The notes beneath the pieces are model-generated. The model had not been told where the DNA came from. It worked only from the letters and a program-made list of their open reading frames with translations, and did no database searches. Below are positions 34,845 through 44,047 of a DNA stretch of 64,000 bases, one piece after another. Within the stretch, counting starts at the first letter, position 1, and every line of letters begins with the position of its first letter. A program made the position numbers and the translations under genes. The stretch is from Thalassobellus sediminis. GTDB taxonomy: Bacteria > Bacteroidota > Bacteroidia > Flavobacteriales > Flavobacteriaceae. Location: the NCBI RefSeq assembly GCF_044386045.1, contig NZ_JBISCD010000040.1, forward strand, positions 1,178,001 through 1,242,000, read 5' to 3'.

Positions 34845-36020
34845 TTAAGAGGAAACTATTTCTTTATATAACTTGCTGTTTTCTATTATTTTATGAATGT
34901 CATCGTCTAGAACTTCCTTTTTCTTATCAGCATAATCTAGAAAGTTTACATAAATTTCGTCTAGCTGAAGTTTAGTTAGTTCGTACCCTACATTTTTAGC
35001 TCTATATGCTAACGCAGCTCTTCCGCTTCTTGCAGTTAATACAATAGCAGATTCGGTTACTCCAACATCTTTAGGGTCTATAATTTCGTAAGTTTCACGA
35101 TTTTTAATCACCCCATCTTGATGTATTCCAGAACTATGAGCAAAGGCATTAGCGCCAACAATTGCTTTATTTGGTTGTGTATAAATACCCATACTGTCTG
35201 ATACTAACTGGCTTAAACCATAAAGCATTTCGGTTTTAATGTTAGTGTCTAAATTTAAGTAAGGATGTTGTTTTAAAATCATTACAACTTCTTCTAAAGC
35301 TGTATTACCAGCGCGTTCACCAATACCATTAATAGTACATTCAATTTGGCGGGCACCGTTAATAACACCTTCAATTGAGTTGGCTGTTGCCAAACCTAAA
35401 TCGTTATGGCAATGACAAGATAAAATAGCTTTATCAATACCTTTTACGTTTTCTTTTAAATATTTAATTTTTGCACCATATTCATGAGGCAAACAGTATC
35501 CTGTAGTATCTGGAATATTTAAAACTGTTGCTCCGGCTTTTATTACAGCTTCGCAAACACGAGCTAAATATTCGTTATCTGTTCTTCCTGCATCTTCAGC
35601 ATAGAACTCAACATCTTCAACAAAAGATTTAGCGTAACTTACTGCTTTAACAGCACGTTCTAAAACATCTTCTTGGTTAGATTTAAATTTGAATTTTATA
35701 TGAGAATCTGAAGTGCCAATACCTGTATGTATTCTAGGTGTTTTAGCATATTTTAAAGCTTCAGCAGCTACTTTTATATCGTTTTCTACAGAACGTGTTA
35801 ATCCGCAAACTGTAGCATGTTTTACAATTTTAGAAATGGCCTCAACAGATTTGAAATCGCCAGGACTCGATACAGGAAAACCTGCTTCAATAATATCCAC
35901 TCCTAAATTATCAAGCTGTTCAGCAATAATTAATTTCTGTTCAGTATTTAGTTTACAACCCGGGACTTGTTCTCCATCGCGAAGTGTTGTATCAAAAATT
36001 TGGACCTTATTATCAGACAT
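34845..36020 (-). CDS. leuA: 2-isopropylmalate synthase, short form
   Basis: Condenses acetyl-CoA with 2-ketoisovalerate, the committed leucine step. The 391-residue product has the metal/catalytic motifs TTLRDGEQVPG, SCHCHNDLGLATAN (His-x-His metal site) and GIGERAGNTALEE. It ends after the barrel and subdomains, so the usual C-terminal allosteric domain (LeuA dimer, total 500 or more residues) is missing, which points to little or no leucine feedback through that domain. Homocitrate or citramalate synthase is possible by fold, but the neighbouring leuB supports LeuA. Confidence 0.93.
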   Translation of the reverse strand: MSDNKVQIFDTTLRDGEQVPGCKLNTEQKLIIAEQLDNLGVDIIEAGFPVSSPGDFKSVEAISKIVKHATVCGLTRSVENDIKVAAEALKYAKTPRIHTGIGTSDSHIKFKFKSNQEDVLERAVKAVSYAKSFVEDVEFYAEDAGRTDNEYLARVCEAVIKAGATVLNIPDTTGYCLPHEYGAKIKYLKENVKGIDKAILSCHCHNDLGLATANSIEGVINGARQIECTINGIGERAGNTALEEVVMILKQHPYLNLDTNIKTEMLYGLSQLVSDSMGIYTQPNKAIVGANAFAHSSGIHQDGVIKNRETYEIIDPKDVGVTESAIVLTARSGRAALAYRAKNVGYELTKLQLDEIYVNFLDYADKKKEVLDDDIHKIIENSKLYKEIVSS

Positions 36021-36168
36021 TTATTAAAATATATTTTCTTATTGTATTACGAATGTATATTTTGGTTTATTAATTAGAGAATTCAACTCGTAATTATTAC
36101 GATGTTTAACTTTGAGTTGTTTTATTTAAAATATTGTAAATCAGTATATTAATGTTGTTTTTATAACT

Positions 36169-37719
36169 ATGACAAGAGAGCAAAAAGATAATTTGTTTGT
36201 GTTAATAAAGTCATTGTCTAAATCTGAAAAGAGACAATTTAAGCTTTATGTAGGAAGATTAGGGGTAAATGAGGACTCAAAATTTTTGACGCTATTTAAT
36301 ATTCTTGATAAGCTTTCGGTTTATGATGAAGCTACTATTTTAAAAAAAGGAATTGTAAAAAAACAACAGCTATCAAATTTAAAAGCACATCTATATAAAC
36401 AAATTTTAATTAGTTTAAGATTAAACCCTTCGCATCAAACTGTAAGAATTCAAATAAGAGAACAATTAGACTTTGCAACCATCTTATATCATAAAGGCTT
36501 GTATAAACAAAGTTTAAAAATTTTAGATAAAGCCAAAAATTTAGCCATTGCAAATGAAGAAAAAAATGTGGCTTATGAAATAGTAGAGCTAGAAAAAGTT
36601 ATTGAGTCGCAATATATTACAAGAAGTCTTAGCACGAGAGCCGACGAGCTTTCTATACAAGCCAAAGAACTGAGTCAGCAAAACGTATTGGCAAGTAAGC
36701 TATCTAATTTATCGTTACAGTTATATGGGCTATTTTTAAAAACTGGATACATTAAAAACGACGAAGAACATCAAGTTGTAACAAAATATTTTAACGACAG
36801 GCTTCCAAAATATGATATTAATAAACTGGGACTTAGAGAAAAATTATGGCTTTATAAAGCCAGATTATGGTATAGTTTTTTAACAGTAGATTTTTTGTCA
36901 TGCTACAAGTATGCCTCAAAATGGACCGATTTGTTCTATGAAAATAAAGATATGATTATTTTAAATCCAGTCTTTTTTTTAAGAGGAAATCATTATTTGT
37001 TAGAATCTTTATTTTACTTAAAACAACACGAGAAGTTTAAAGATTCGCTTAGCAGATTAGAAGAGGTTACAAAAGAATCATGGTTTCCACTTGATGATAA
37101 TAACGAAAGTTTAGCATTCTTATTCATTTACAATAATAAATTTAATTTACATTTTATCGAAGGTAGTTTTGAAGAAGGCCTACCGTTAATAGATGAGGTT
37201 TTAGAACGTTTAAAAAGCTATAAAAATCGAATTGACGAGCATCACGTTATGGTGTTCTATTATAAGATGGCTAGTATGTATTTTGGAGCGGGCGAAAACA
37301 AAAAATGCATCTATTATTTAGAAAAAATTATAAGCAATAAGTCCTTGCAAATGCGCGAAGATTTATTGTGTTTTTCAAGAATATTAAACCTTGTGGCGCA
37401 TTACGAAGCCGGATTAGATTATAATCTAGATGTACTAATTAAAAGCACCTATAAGTTTTTAATTAAAATGGAAGATTTGTACGAAGTACAAAAAGAATTC
37501 ATCAAGTTTTTAAGAGGTCTGGGCGATATTTATCCGAATGAGGTTAAAAATGAATTTATTAAGCTTCATAAAAAGTTAAAAACATTCGAGGACGACCCCT
37601 ATCAAAGTCGTGCCTTTCTATATTTAGATATTATTTCGTGGTTAGAGTCTAAAATTCAAAACAGACCCATAGGACTTGTAATTAGAAACAAGTTTTATGA
37701 GATGAAATATAACAGGTAA
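36169..37719 (+). CDS. Conserved helical-repeat protein of unknown function
   Basis: The 516-residue cytoplasmic product has no signal peptide. It starts with MTREQKDNLFVLIKSLSKSE and is rich in Leu, Lys and Tyr throughout, with helix-turn-helix periodicity resembling degenerate TPR repeats (for example YHKGLYKQSLKILDKAKNLA and YYLEKIISNKSL). I have seen this type as a conserved hypothetical in Bacteroidota but know no role. It is divergent from leuA (148 bases between start codons) and lies 96 bases upstream of a SAM-I riboswitch. A TAACTTTG element at 36107-36114 may be its -7 box. Confidence 0.8.
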   Translation: MTREQKDNLFVLIKSLSKSEKRQFKLYVGRLGVNEDSKFLTLFNILDKLSVYDEATILKKGIVKKQQLSNLKAHLYKQILISLRLNPSHQTVRIQIREQLDFATILYHKGLYKQSLKILDKAKNLAIANEEKNVAYEIVELEKVIESQYITRSLSTRADELSIQAKELSQQNVLASKLSNLSLQLYGLFLKTGYIKNDEEHQVVTKYFNDRLPKYDINKLGLREKLWLYKARLWYSFLTVDFLSCYKYASKWTDLFYENKDMIILNPVFFLRGNHYLLESLFYLKQHEKFKDSLSRLEEVTKESWFPLDDNNESLAFLFIYNNKFNLHFIEGSFEEGLPLIDEVLERLKSYKNRIDEHHVMVFYYKMASMYFGAGENKKCIYYLEKIISNKSLQMREDLLCFSRILNLVAHYEAGLDYNLDVLIKSTYKFLIKMEDLYEVQKEFIKFLRGLGDIYPNEVKNEFIKLHKKLKTFEDDPYQSRAFLYLDIISWLESKIQNRPIGLVIRNKFYEMKYNR

Positions 37720-37815
37720 TTATGAGGTTAAAACAAAATTTCCATCAAAAAATTTGGATATTAACTTTTTCTGAACGAATATTTGCATTCACAAAGTTCA
37801 AACACTTACTGAAAT

Positions 37816-37937
37816 GTTATCAAGAAAGGCGGAGGGATTAGACCCTGTGAAACCTTAGCAACCCTTTAAATTTATTAAAGAAGGTGCTAAATTCTACTTA
37901 AATTATCAATTCATTTATTGGTGTTTGGATAGATAAC
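37816..37937 (+). promoter_or_regulatory. SAM-I (S-box) riboswitch upstream of metY
   Basis: All conserved SAM-I landmarks are present: the P1 arms GTTATC (37816-37821) and GATAAC (37932-37937), AAGAAAGGCGGAGGGA, GACCCTGTGAAACCTTAGCAACC, and AAGGTGCTAAATTCT. The downstream AAAATTAC (37942-37949) and GTAATTTT (37956-37963), followed by a T-rich run, form a possible attenuator stem. It should shut off the metY, MetX-ThrA and metZ-like genes when S-adenosylmethionine is plentiful. Confidence 0.95.
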
Positions 37938-38052
37938 CAAAAAAATTACTTCACTGTAATTTTAAAATTCTTTTTAACATTTTTCTATTAAGTACATCAA
38001 ATTTTGATGCATTTGGCTTTTTAATTAATTTATTAACTAAAAAATTAGAAAA

Positions 38053-39327
38053 ATGAGCACACAAAAACTAGCAACAAACGCATTACATGCAGGTCATGAT
38101 GTTAAAGCAAACGGAGGAACGCGAGCGGTTCCAATTTATCAAACAACATCGTATGTTTTTAATAATTCACATCATGCAGCAAACCTATTTTCATTACAAG
38201 AATTAGGTTTTATTTACACACGATTAAACAATCCAACAAATCAAATTCTACAAGAGCGTCTTGCGGCTCTAGAAGGCGGTATTGGAGCTGTAGTTTTTGC
38301 TTCAGGAACCGCAGCAATTTCAACAGGTTTATTAACCTTATTAAAAGCAGGCGATCATATTGTAGCATCAAGTAGTTTATATGGAGGTACGTATAATTTG
38401 TTAAGTGTCACTTTACCAAGATTTGGTATTACAACAACCTTTGTAGATGCTTCAAATCCAGATAATTTTGCAGATGCTGTACAAGATAATACCAGAGCCT
38501 TTTTTGTAGAATCTTTAGGGAATCCTAAACTAGATGTATTAGATTTAGAAGCTATTGCAGAACATTCTAAAGCAGCAGAAGTACCTTTTATTGTAGATAA
38601 TACAGTGGCAACACCAGCTTTATTAAATCCAATTGAGCATGGGGCAAATATTGTAATTCACTCGTTAACAAAATATATTGGCGGACAAGGAACATCGTTA
38701 GGAGGTGCCATTATAGATGCAGGAACTTTTAATTGGGCAAACGGTAAATTTCCAGAATTTACAGAGCCATCAGCAGGTTACCACGGATTAAAATATCACG
38801 AAGTTTTAGGAGCAGCGTCTTACACATTCAAATTAATCCTTGAAGGATTAAGAGATTTTGGAGGTGCTATCAGTCCAACAAATGCATTCAATATTATTCA
38901 AGGTTTAGAGACTTTACCAGTTAGAATTAAGCAACACAGTGCAAATGCTTTAGAATTAGCAAAGTGGTTAGAATCTCAAGATGAAATAGCTTGGGTAAAC
39001 TATCCTGGTTTAGAAAGTAGTAAATACAAAGCATTAGCCGATAAATATTTGCCAAACGGACAAAGTGGTATTGTAACATTTGGACATAAAGGTGGTTTTG
39101 AAGCAGCTAAAAAAATAGCAGATAACACTAAGTTATTTTCTCTATTAGCAAATATTGGTGATACAAAATCACTTATAATTCACCCTGCAAGTACAACACA
39201 TCAACAATTAGATGAAACACAACAAGCTTCAGCTGGTGTTTCTGGAGATTTAATTCGTCTATCAGTTGGAATAGAAGATATAGAAGATTTAAAAGCCGAT
39301 TTAATAGAAGCTTTTAAAACAATTTAA
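38053..39327 (+). CDS. metY: O-acetylhomoserine sulfhydrylase (homocysteine synthase)
   Basis: PLP enzyme of the Cys/Met metabolism family (424 residues). It makes homocysteine directly from O-acetylhomoserine and sulfide. Seen: the YTRLNNPTN active-site Tyr/Arg loop, SGTAAISTGLLTLL, the PLP-ring contact DNTVATPALLNPIEHGANI, and the Schiff-base Lys in HSLTKYIGGQGTSLGG. Length about 425 with the GYHGLKYHEV insertion is characteristic of MetY rather than cystathionine synthase. It follows the SAM-I riboswitch and precedes the MetX-containing fusion that would make its substrate. Confidence 0.94.
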   Translation: MSTQKLATNALHAGHDVKANGGTRAVPIYQTTSYVFNNSHHAANLFSLQELGFIYTRLNNPTNQILQERLAALEGGIGAVVFASGTAAISTGLLTLLKAGDHIVASSSLYGGTYNLLSVTLPRFGITTTFVDASNPDNFADAVQDNTRAFFVESLGNPKLDVLDLEAIAEHSKAAEVPFIVDNTVATPALLNPIEHGANIVIHSLTKYIGGQGTSLGGAIIDAGTFNWANGKFPEFTEPSAGYHGLKYHEVLGAASYTFKLILEGLRDFGGAISPTNAFNIIQGLETLPVRIKQHSANALELAKWLESQDEIAWVNYPGLESSKYKALADKYLPNGQSGIVTFGHKGGFEAAKKIADNTKLFSLLANIGDTKSLIIHPASTTHQQLDETQQASAGVSGDLIRLSVGIEDIEDLKADLIEAFKTI

Positions 39328-39354
39328 TTAATTAATTTAGAATCAGAATATTTA

Positions 39355-39381
39355 ACCTGCAAGGTTTTAAACCTTGTAGGT
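39355..39381. repeat. Palindromic intergenic repeat (CCTGCAAGG type), copy 1
   Basis: ACCTGCAAGGTTT (39355-39367) pairs with AAACCTTGTAGGT (39369-39381), one G:T pair. Related copies are at 53297-53328 and, degenerate, near 55037-55067. Lies between metY and the fusion gene. Confidence 0.75.
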
Positions 39382-39401
39382 GTTAAATAAAAACAAAAAG
39401 A

Positions 39402-42400
39402 TTGAAGTATCCATTACAACATATTATTATAAAAGATTTTATTACGGAAAGCAACGTGCTTAATCCTGAAATAAAATTAAGTTACCAAGTTTTTGGTAAG
39501 CCTATAGGTAAAGCACCTGTGGTTTTAGTAAATCATGCTTTAACAGGAAATAGTGAAGTTGCAGGAGAAAATGGCTGGTGGAAAGAAGTTGTTGGAAAAG
39601 ATAAAGTTATCGATACCGAAATGTATACGGTTTTAGCTTTTAATATTCCGGGTAATGGTTTCGATGGTTTTGTAATTGAAAATTACAAAGATTTTGTAGC
39701 TAGAGATGTTGCGAACCTGTTTTTAATAGGTTTAAAAGAATTAAATATAGAGTCAACCTTTGCTATTTTAGGAGGGTCTTTAGGTGGTGGAATTGCTTGG
39801 GAAATGGCAGTGTTAAGTCCTGATATTACGGAGCATTTAATATTAGTAGCTACCGATTGGAAGTCTACCGATTGGTTGATTGCAAACTGTCAAATTCAAG
39901 AACAGTTTCTATTAAATTCTAGAAATCCTGTACATGATGCTAGAATGCATGCTATGTTGTGTTATCGCACACCAGAATCTTTTAACGAGCGTTTTCAGCG
40001 TTCAAAAAATGATGAATTAGAGATTTTCAATGTTGAAAGTTGGTTGTTGCATCACGGTAAAAAACTACAAGAACGTTTTCAATTATCGGCTTATAAGTTG
40101 ATGAATCAGCTTTTAAAAACCATAGATGTTACTAAAAATAGACCAACCGATTTTAATGTGTTGGAAAATATACATGGCAACATTCATATTATAGGTGTTG
40201 ATTCTGATTTGTTTTTTACAGCAGAAGAAAACAGGCAAACCCACAAGCAATTAGCAGTATCAAATCCGAATGTTACTTATAATGAAATAAATTCTGTACA
40301 TGGGCATGATGCCTTTTTAATGGAGTACGATCAATTAGAGAAAATTATAGAAGGCATTTTTGTGCCAAATTCTAAAAAAAGACGCATGAAAGTATTAAAG
40401 TTTGGAGGGAAATCTTTAGCAAACGGAAACGGATTAAATACCGTTATTTCAATTATTGAAAATAAGATTAATGAAGGTGAAAAAATAACAGTTGTAGTTT
40501 CTGCAAGAGGCTCTGCGACCGATGATTTAGAGTCTATTTTAGAGAGAGCTTCAAAAGGGAAATCATATAAGGATAAATTACAGGCTTTTAAAGATTATCA
40601 AATAGAACCTTTGAAAACGATTGATTTTTCAGCAGAATTTTCAATTTTAGAAAAGTTATTCGAAGGTGTTAGTTTATTAGGTGATTATAGTAGTAAAGTA
40701 AAAGATGAAATTTTAGCACAAGGCGAATTGCTTTCAGTAAAACTCATTTCAGTATTATTAAATGATTTAAATATAAAAGCAGCTTCAGTTGACTCTAGAG
40801 AATTAATAAAAACTAATGATACCTTTGGTAATGCACAACCTATTCAGCAATTGTCCAAAGACAATGTGAAAAAATATTATAAAGAAAAAGGTAGTGATGT
40901 TGTAAATGTGGTTACAGGTTTTATTGCTTCAAATGCTAAAAATGAAACAACTACTTTAGGCAGAAATGGTAGTAATTATACAGCTGCGCTTTTAGCTAAT
41001 TATTTAGATGCCGAAGAGTTGCAGAATTATACACATGTAAATGGTATTTATACAGCTAATCCAGATTTAGTTGAAGATGCTAAAAAGATAAGAGAGTTGT
41101 CATTTAGTGAAGCTAATGAATTGGCTAATTTTGGAACGACTATTTTACATGCTAAAACGATTATACCTTTAGTCGAAAAAAATATAAGCCTACGTATTTT
41201 AAATACGTTTAATGCCGATGATGAAGGTACGTTAATAACAGCTAAACCAAATGCTAAAGAAGTAACCTCTTTATCGGTTTTAGATAACGTCGCATTATTA
41301 AATTTAGAAGGTCGAGGCCTATTAGGTAAAAGTGGTGTAGATGCTAGAATTTTTGGAGCTTTGGCAAGTAAAGATATTAGTGTAAGCATTATTTCTCAAG
41401 GATCTTCAGAAAGAGGTATTGGTTTAATTATTGATGCAGATCAGGCAACTCAAGCTGTTATTGCTTTAGAACGTGAATTCGAAAATGACTTTTATTCGCA
41501 AGATGTTAATCAGATTGGTGTCATTGATGATGTATCGGTTATCTCTATTATTGGTATTGAATTAAGTTCATTTCATAAACCTTTTAATGCACTTATTAAA
41601 AATCAAATAACGCCGTTATTATTTAATAATACCATTACAGGTAAAAATGTGAGTTTGGTAGTTAAAAAGAGTCAGCTTCATAAAGCAATGAATGTGATTC
41701 ATGGTGAGATTTTTGGTATTTCAAAAAAGATAAACATTGCTATTTTCGGGCATGGAGGTGTTGGAGGTGCGCTTATCAATCAAATTTTAAAATCGAAAGA
41801 CGATATTGAAAAACGAAAAGGTGTTAATTTGAATGTCTTTGCTATCGCGAATTCTAAAAAACTGCTTTTAAATAAAAAAGGCGTTGAAAATAATTGGAAC
41901 GAGGCTATACAAGCATCACCTTTTGAAAGCTCGGTTGAAGCTGTTATTGAATTTGCAAAAACAAATCATTTAGAAAACTTAATAGCTGTAGATAATACGG
42001 CAAGTCCTAATTTTCATGATAGCTATGTGCCGTTTGTAGAAGCTGGTTTCGATTTGGTATCGTCTAATAAAATAGCGAATACAGTGTCTCATAAATTCTA
42101 TACAGATTTACGAGAACAATTAAAAGAAAATAATAAGCAGTATTTATACGAAACAACTGTTGGTGCTGGTTTACCGTTAATTGATACGATTAAGTTGTTA
42201 CACGAATCGGGTGAGAATATTACTAGAATTCGTGGTGTGTTTTCAGGAACGTTGAGTTATTTATTTAATAATTTTTCGGTTCAAGACAAACCGTTTAGTG
42301 CTATTGTTCAGGAAACTATTGATAAAGGTTTTACAGAACCCGACCCAAGAGAAGATTTTTCAGGAAATGATGTCGCTAGAAAGTTGTTAATTTTAGCAAG

Positions 42401-42803
42401 AGAGTTAGATTTGCACAACGAATTTGAAGACGTATCAGTTCAGAATTTAATTCCAGAAGCTTATAGAGATATTTCAGTTGCTGAGTTTTTAAAACAATTA
42501 GATGTTTTAGATGACGAGTTTCAGAAAATAAAAAGTGATCAAAAACCAGGACATGTATTAAGATACGTTGGCGATTTATCAGGCGATTTATCAAAAGACA
42601 AGGGTGTTTTAGAGGTTAAATTAGTATCTATTCCAGAAGATAGTACTTTAGGACATGTAAAAGGTTCAGACGCTATTTTTGAAATATTTACAGAAAGTTA
42701 CGGCGAGCAACCTATCGTTATTCAAGGTGCAGGAGCTGGATCGGAAGTAACAGCAAGAGGTGTTTTTGGTGATATTTTAAGATTATCTAAGCATATAAAT
42801 TAA
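39402..42803 (+). CDS. metX-thrA: Trifunctional homoserine O-acetyltransferase / aspartokinase / homoserine dehydrogenase fusion
   Basis: The 1133-residue product starts at TTG 39402; no ATG lies near. Residues about 1-325 are a MetX-type alpha/beta hydrolase with VNHALTGNSEVAG, nucleophile Ser126 in GGSLGGG, and His302 in HGHDAFL. An aspartokinase starts at Met329 (KVLKFGGKSLANG, TTLGRNGSNYTAALL) with ACT-type regulatory repeats at about 600-770. Homoserine dehydrogenase follows from about 775 (IFGHGGVGG, TTVGAGLPLIDTI, GKF-region GFTEPDPREDFSGNDVARKLLIL). Aspartate semialdehyde dehydrogenase is not included. The product supplies O-acetylhomoserine to MetY/MetZ, and position after the SAM-I riboswitch suggests methionine-linked control. 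Homoserine acetyl- versus succinyl-transfer is not proven. Confidence 0.93.
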   Translation: MKYPLQHIIIKDFITESNVLNPEIKLSYQVFGKPIGKAPVVLVNHALTGNSEVAGENGWWKEVVGKDKVIDTEMYTVLAFNIPGNGFDGFVIENYKDFVARDVANLFLIGLKELNIESTFAILGGSLGGGIAWEMAVLSPDITEHLILVATDWKSTDWLIANCQIQEQFLLNSRNPVHDARMHAMLCYRTPESFNERFQRSKNDELEIFNVESWLLHHGKKLQERFQLSAYKLMNQLLKTIDVTKNRPTDFNVLENIHGNIHIIGVDSDLFFTAEENRQTHKQLAVSNPNVTYNEINSVHGHDAFLMEYDQLEKIIEGIFVPNSKKRRMKVLKFGGKSLANGNGLNTVISIIENKINEGEKITVVVSARGSATDDLESILERASKGKSYKDKLQAFKDYQIEPLKTIDFSAEFSILEKLFEGVSLLGDYSSKVKDEILAQGELLSVKLISVLLNDLNIKAASVDSRELIKTNDTFGNAQPIQQLSKDNVKKYYKEKGSDVVNVVTGFIASNAKNETTTLGRNGSNYTAALLANYLDAEELQNYTHVNGIYTANPDLVEDAKKIRELSFSEANELANFGTTILHAKTIIPLVEKNISLRILNTFNADDEGTLITAKPNAKEVTSLSVLDNVALLNLEGRGLLGKSGVDARIFGALASKDISVSIISQGSSERGIGLIIDADQATQAVIALEREFENDFYSQDVNQIGVIDDVSVISIIGIELSSFHKPFNALIKNQITPLLFNNTITGKNVSLVVKKSQLHKAMNVIHGEIFGISKKINIAIFGHGGVGGALINQILKSKDDIEKRKGVNLNVFAIANSKKLLLNKKGVENNWNEAIQASPFESSVEAVIEFAKTNHLENLIAVDNTASPNFHDSYVPFVEAGFDLVSSNKIANTVSHKFYTDLREQLKENNKQYLYETTVGAGLPLIDTIKLLHESGENITRIRGVFSGTLSYLFNNFSVQDKPFSAIVQETIDKGFTEPDPREDFSGNDVARKLLILARELDLHNEFEDVSVQNLIPEAYRDISVAEFLKQLDVLDDEFQKIKSDQKPGHVLRYVGDLSGDLSKDKGVLEVKLVSIPEDSTLGHVKGSDAIFEIFTESYGEQPIVIQGAGAGSEVTARGVFGDILRLSKHIN

Positions 42804-42809
42804 ATTTTA

Positions 42810-42829
42810 ATTCCCGCGAAGGCGGGAAT
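42810..42829. repeat. Palindromic intergenic repeat (CCGCGAAGGCGG type)
   Basis: ATTCCCGC-GAAG-GCGGGAAT is a perfect hairpin in the gap after the metX-thrA fusion. Same design as 47307-47326 and 23703-23722. Confidence 0.75.
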
Positions 42830-42867
42830 CTTAATAAAGAATACGTAAAAGTATAATATATAGAAAA

Positions 42868-44043
42868 GTGAGCAAGGAGAATAAACATTTCGAAACAGAA
42901 GCAATTCGTACACAATTAGAACGTACAGAATCTTTAGAACATACAAGTCCATTATACTTAACATCAAGTTTTGTTTTTGAAGATGCTGAAGATATGCGTG
43001 CTTCGTTTACAGAAGAAAAAGAGCGTAATATTTACAGTCGTTTTACAAACCCTAATACTACGGAATTTGTAGATAAAGTTTGTAAAATGGAAGGTGCTGA
43101 AAGCGGTTATGCTTTTGCAACGGGTATGTCTGCTATATTTTCAACCTTTGCAGCTTTATTAGAAAGTGGAGATCATATTGTGTCAGCACGTTCGGTTTTT
43201 GGTTCAACACATACTATGTTTACAAAGTTTTTACCAAAATGGGGTATTACTACCAGTTATTTTGATATTAACGAACCAGAAACTATTGAAAGTTTTATTA
43301 CTCCAAAAACAAAGATTTTATACGCGGAGTCTCCAACAAATCCAGCAATCGATATTATCGATTTAGAATTATTAGGAGATATTGCTAAAAAGCATAATTT
43401 AATTTTAATTATAGATAACTGTTTTGCAACACCTTATTTGCAACAGCCAATAAAGTATGGTGCCGATTTGGTAATACACTCTGCAACCAAATTAATGGAT
43501 GGTCAAGGACGTGTTTTAGGAGGCGTAACTGTTGGTCGTGCAGATTTAATTAGAGAAATTTATTTATTTGCAAGAAATACAGGGCCAGCATTATCACCAT
43601 TTAATGCGTGGACGCTGTCTAAAAGTTTAGAAACATTGTCGGTTAGAGTCGATAGGCATTGTGAAAATGCTTTAAAAGTCGCTGAGTTTTTAGAAAGCCA
43701 TGCGAATGTAAATTGGGTAAAATATCCATTTTTAAAATCGCATCCACAGTATGAAGTAGCAAAAAAACAAATGAAACTTGGAGGTAATATTGTTGCTTTT
43801 GAAGTTAAAGGAGGTGTTGAAGCGGGTCGTAAGTTTTTAAATGCTATTAAAATGTGTTCATTATCTGCTAATTTAGGCGATACTCGAACTATTGTAACAC
43901 ATCCAGCATCAACAACACACCATAGTTTAGGTGAAGAAAGCAGGTTAGCTGTTAATATTACTGATGGCTTGGTTAGAGTGTCTGTTGGTTTGGAACATGT
44001 AGATGATATTATTCAAGATTTGGAGCAAGCTTTAAGTATATAA
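42868..44043 (+). CDS. metZ: Trans-sulfuration family PLP enzyme (O-acyl-homoserine sulfhydrylase/cystathionine gamma-synthase-like)
   Basis: The 391-residue product starts at GTG 42868. PLP-family landmarks: YSRFTNPNTTEFVDKVCKME, FATGMSAIFSTFAALL, IDNCFATPYLQQPIKYGADLVIHSATK (Schiff-base Lys) followed by MDGQGRVLGG, and GDTRTIVTHPASTTHHSL. The compact length and HSATKxMDGQG pattern match MetZ (O-succinylhomoserine sulfhydrylase) and cystathionine gamma-synthase. With MetX acetylation and a MetY nearby, direct sulfhydrylation is the likelier use. The gene symbol is tentative. Confidence 0.85.
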   Translation: MSKENKHFETEAIRTQLERTESLEHTSPLYLTSSFVFEDAEDMRASFTEEKERNIYSRFTNPNTTEFVDKVCKMEGAESGYAFATGMSAIFSTFAALLESGDHIVSARSVFGSTHTMFTKFLPKWGITTSYFDINEPETIESFITPKTKILYAESPTNPAIDIIDLELLGDIAKKHNLILIIDNCFATPYLQQPIKYGADLVIHSATKLMDGQGRVLGGVTVGRADLIREIYLFARNTGPALSPFNAWTLSKSLETLSVRVDRHCENALKVAEFLESHANVNWVKYPFLKSHPQYEVAKKQMKLGGNIVAFEVKGGVEAGRKFLNAIKMCSLSANLGDTRTIVTHPASTTHHSLGEESRLAVNITDGLVRVSVGLEHVDDIIQDLEQALSI

Positions 44044-44047
44044 TATT

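Noticed and set aside
36107..36114. TAACTTTG as promoter of the helical-repeat protein
   Set aside because: It matches TAnnTTTG, but no TTG lies at 17-19 bases upstream, so I mention it only within the gene entry and do not list it as a promoter.
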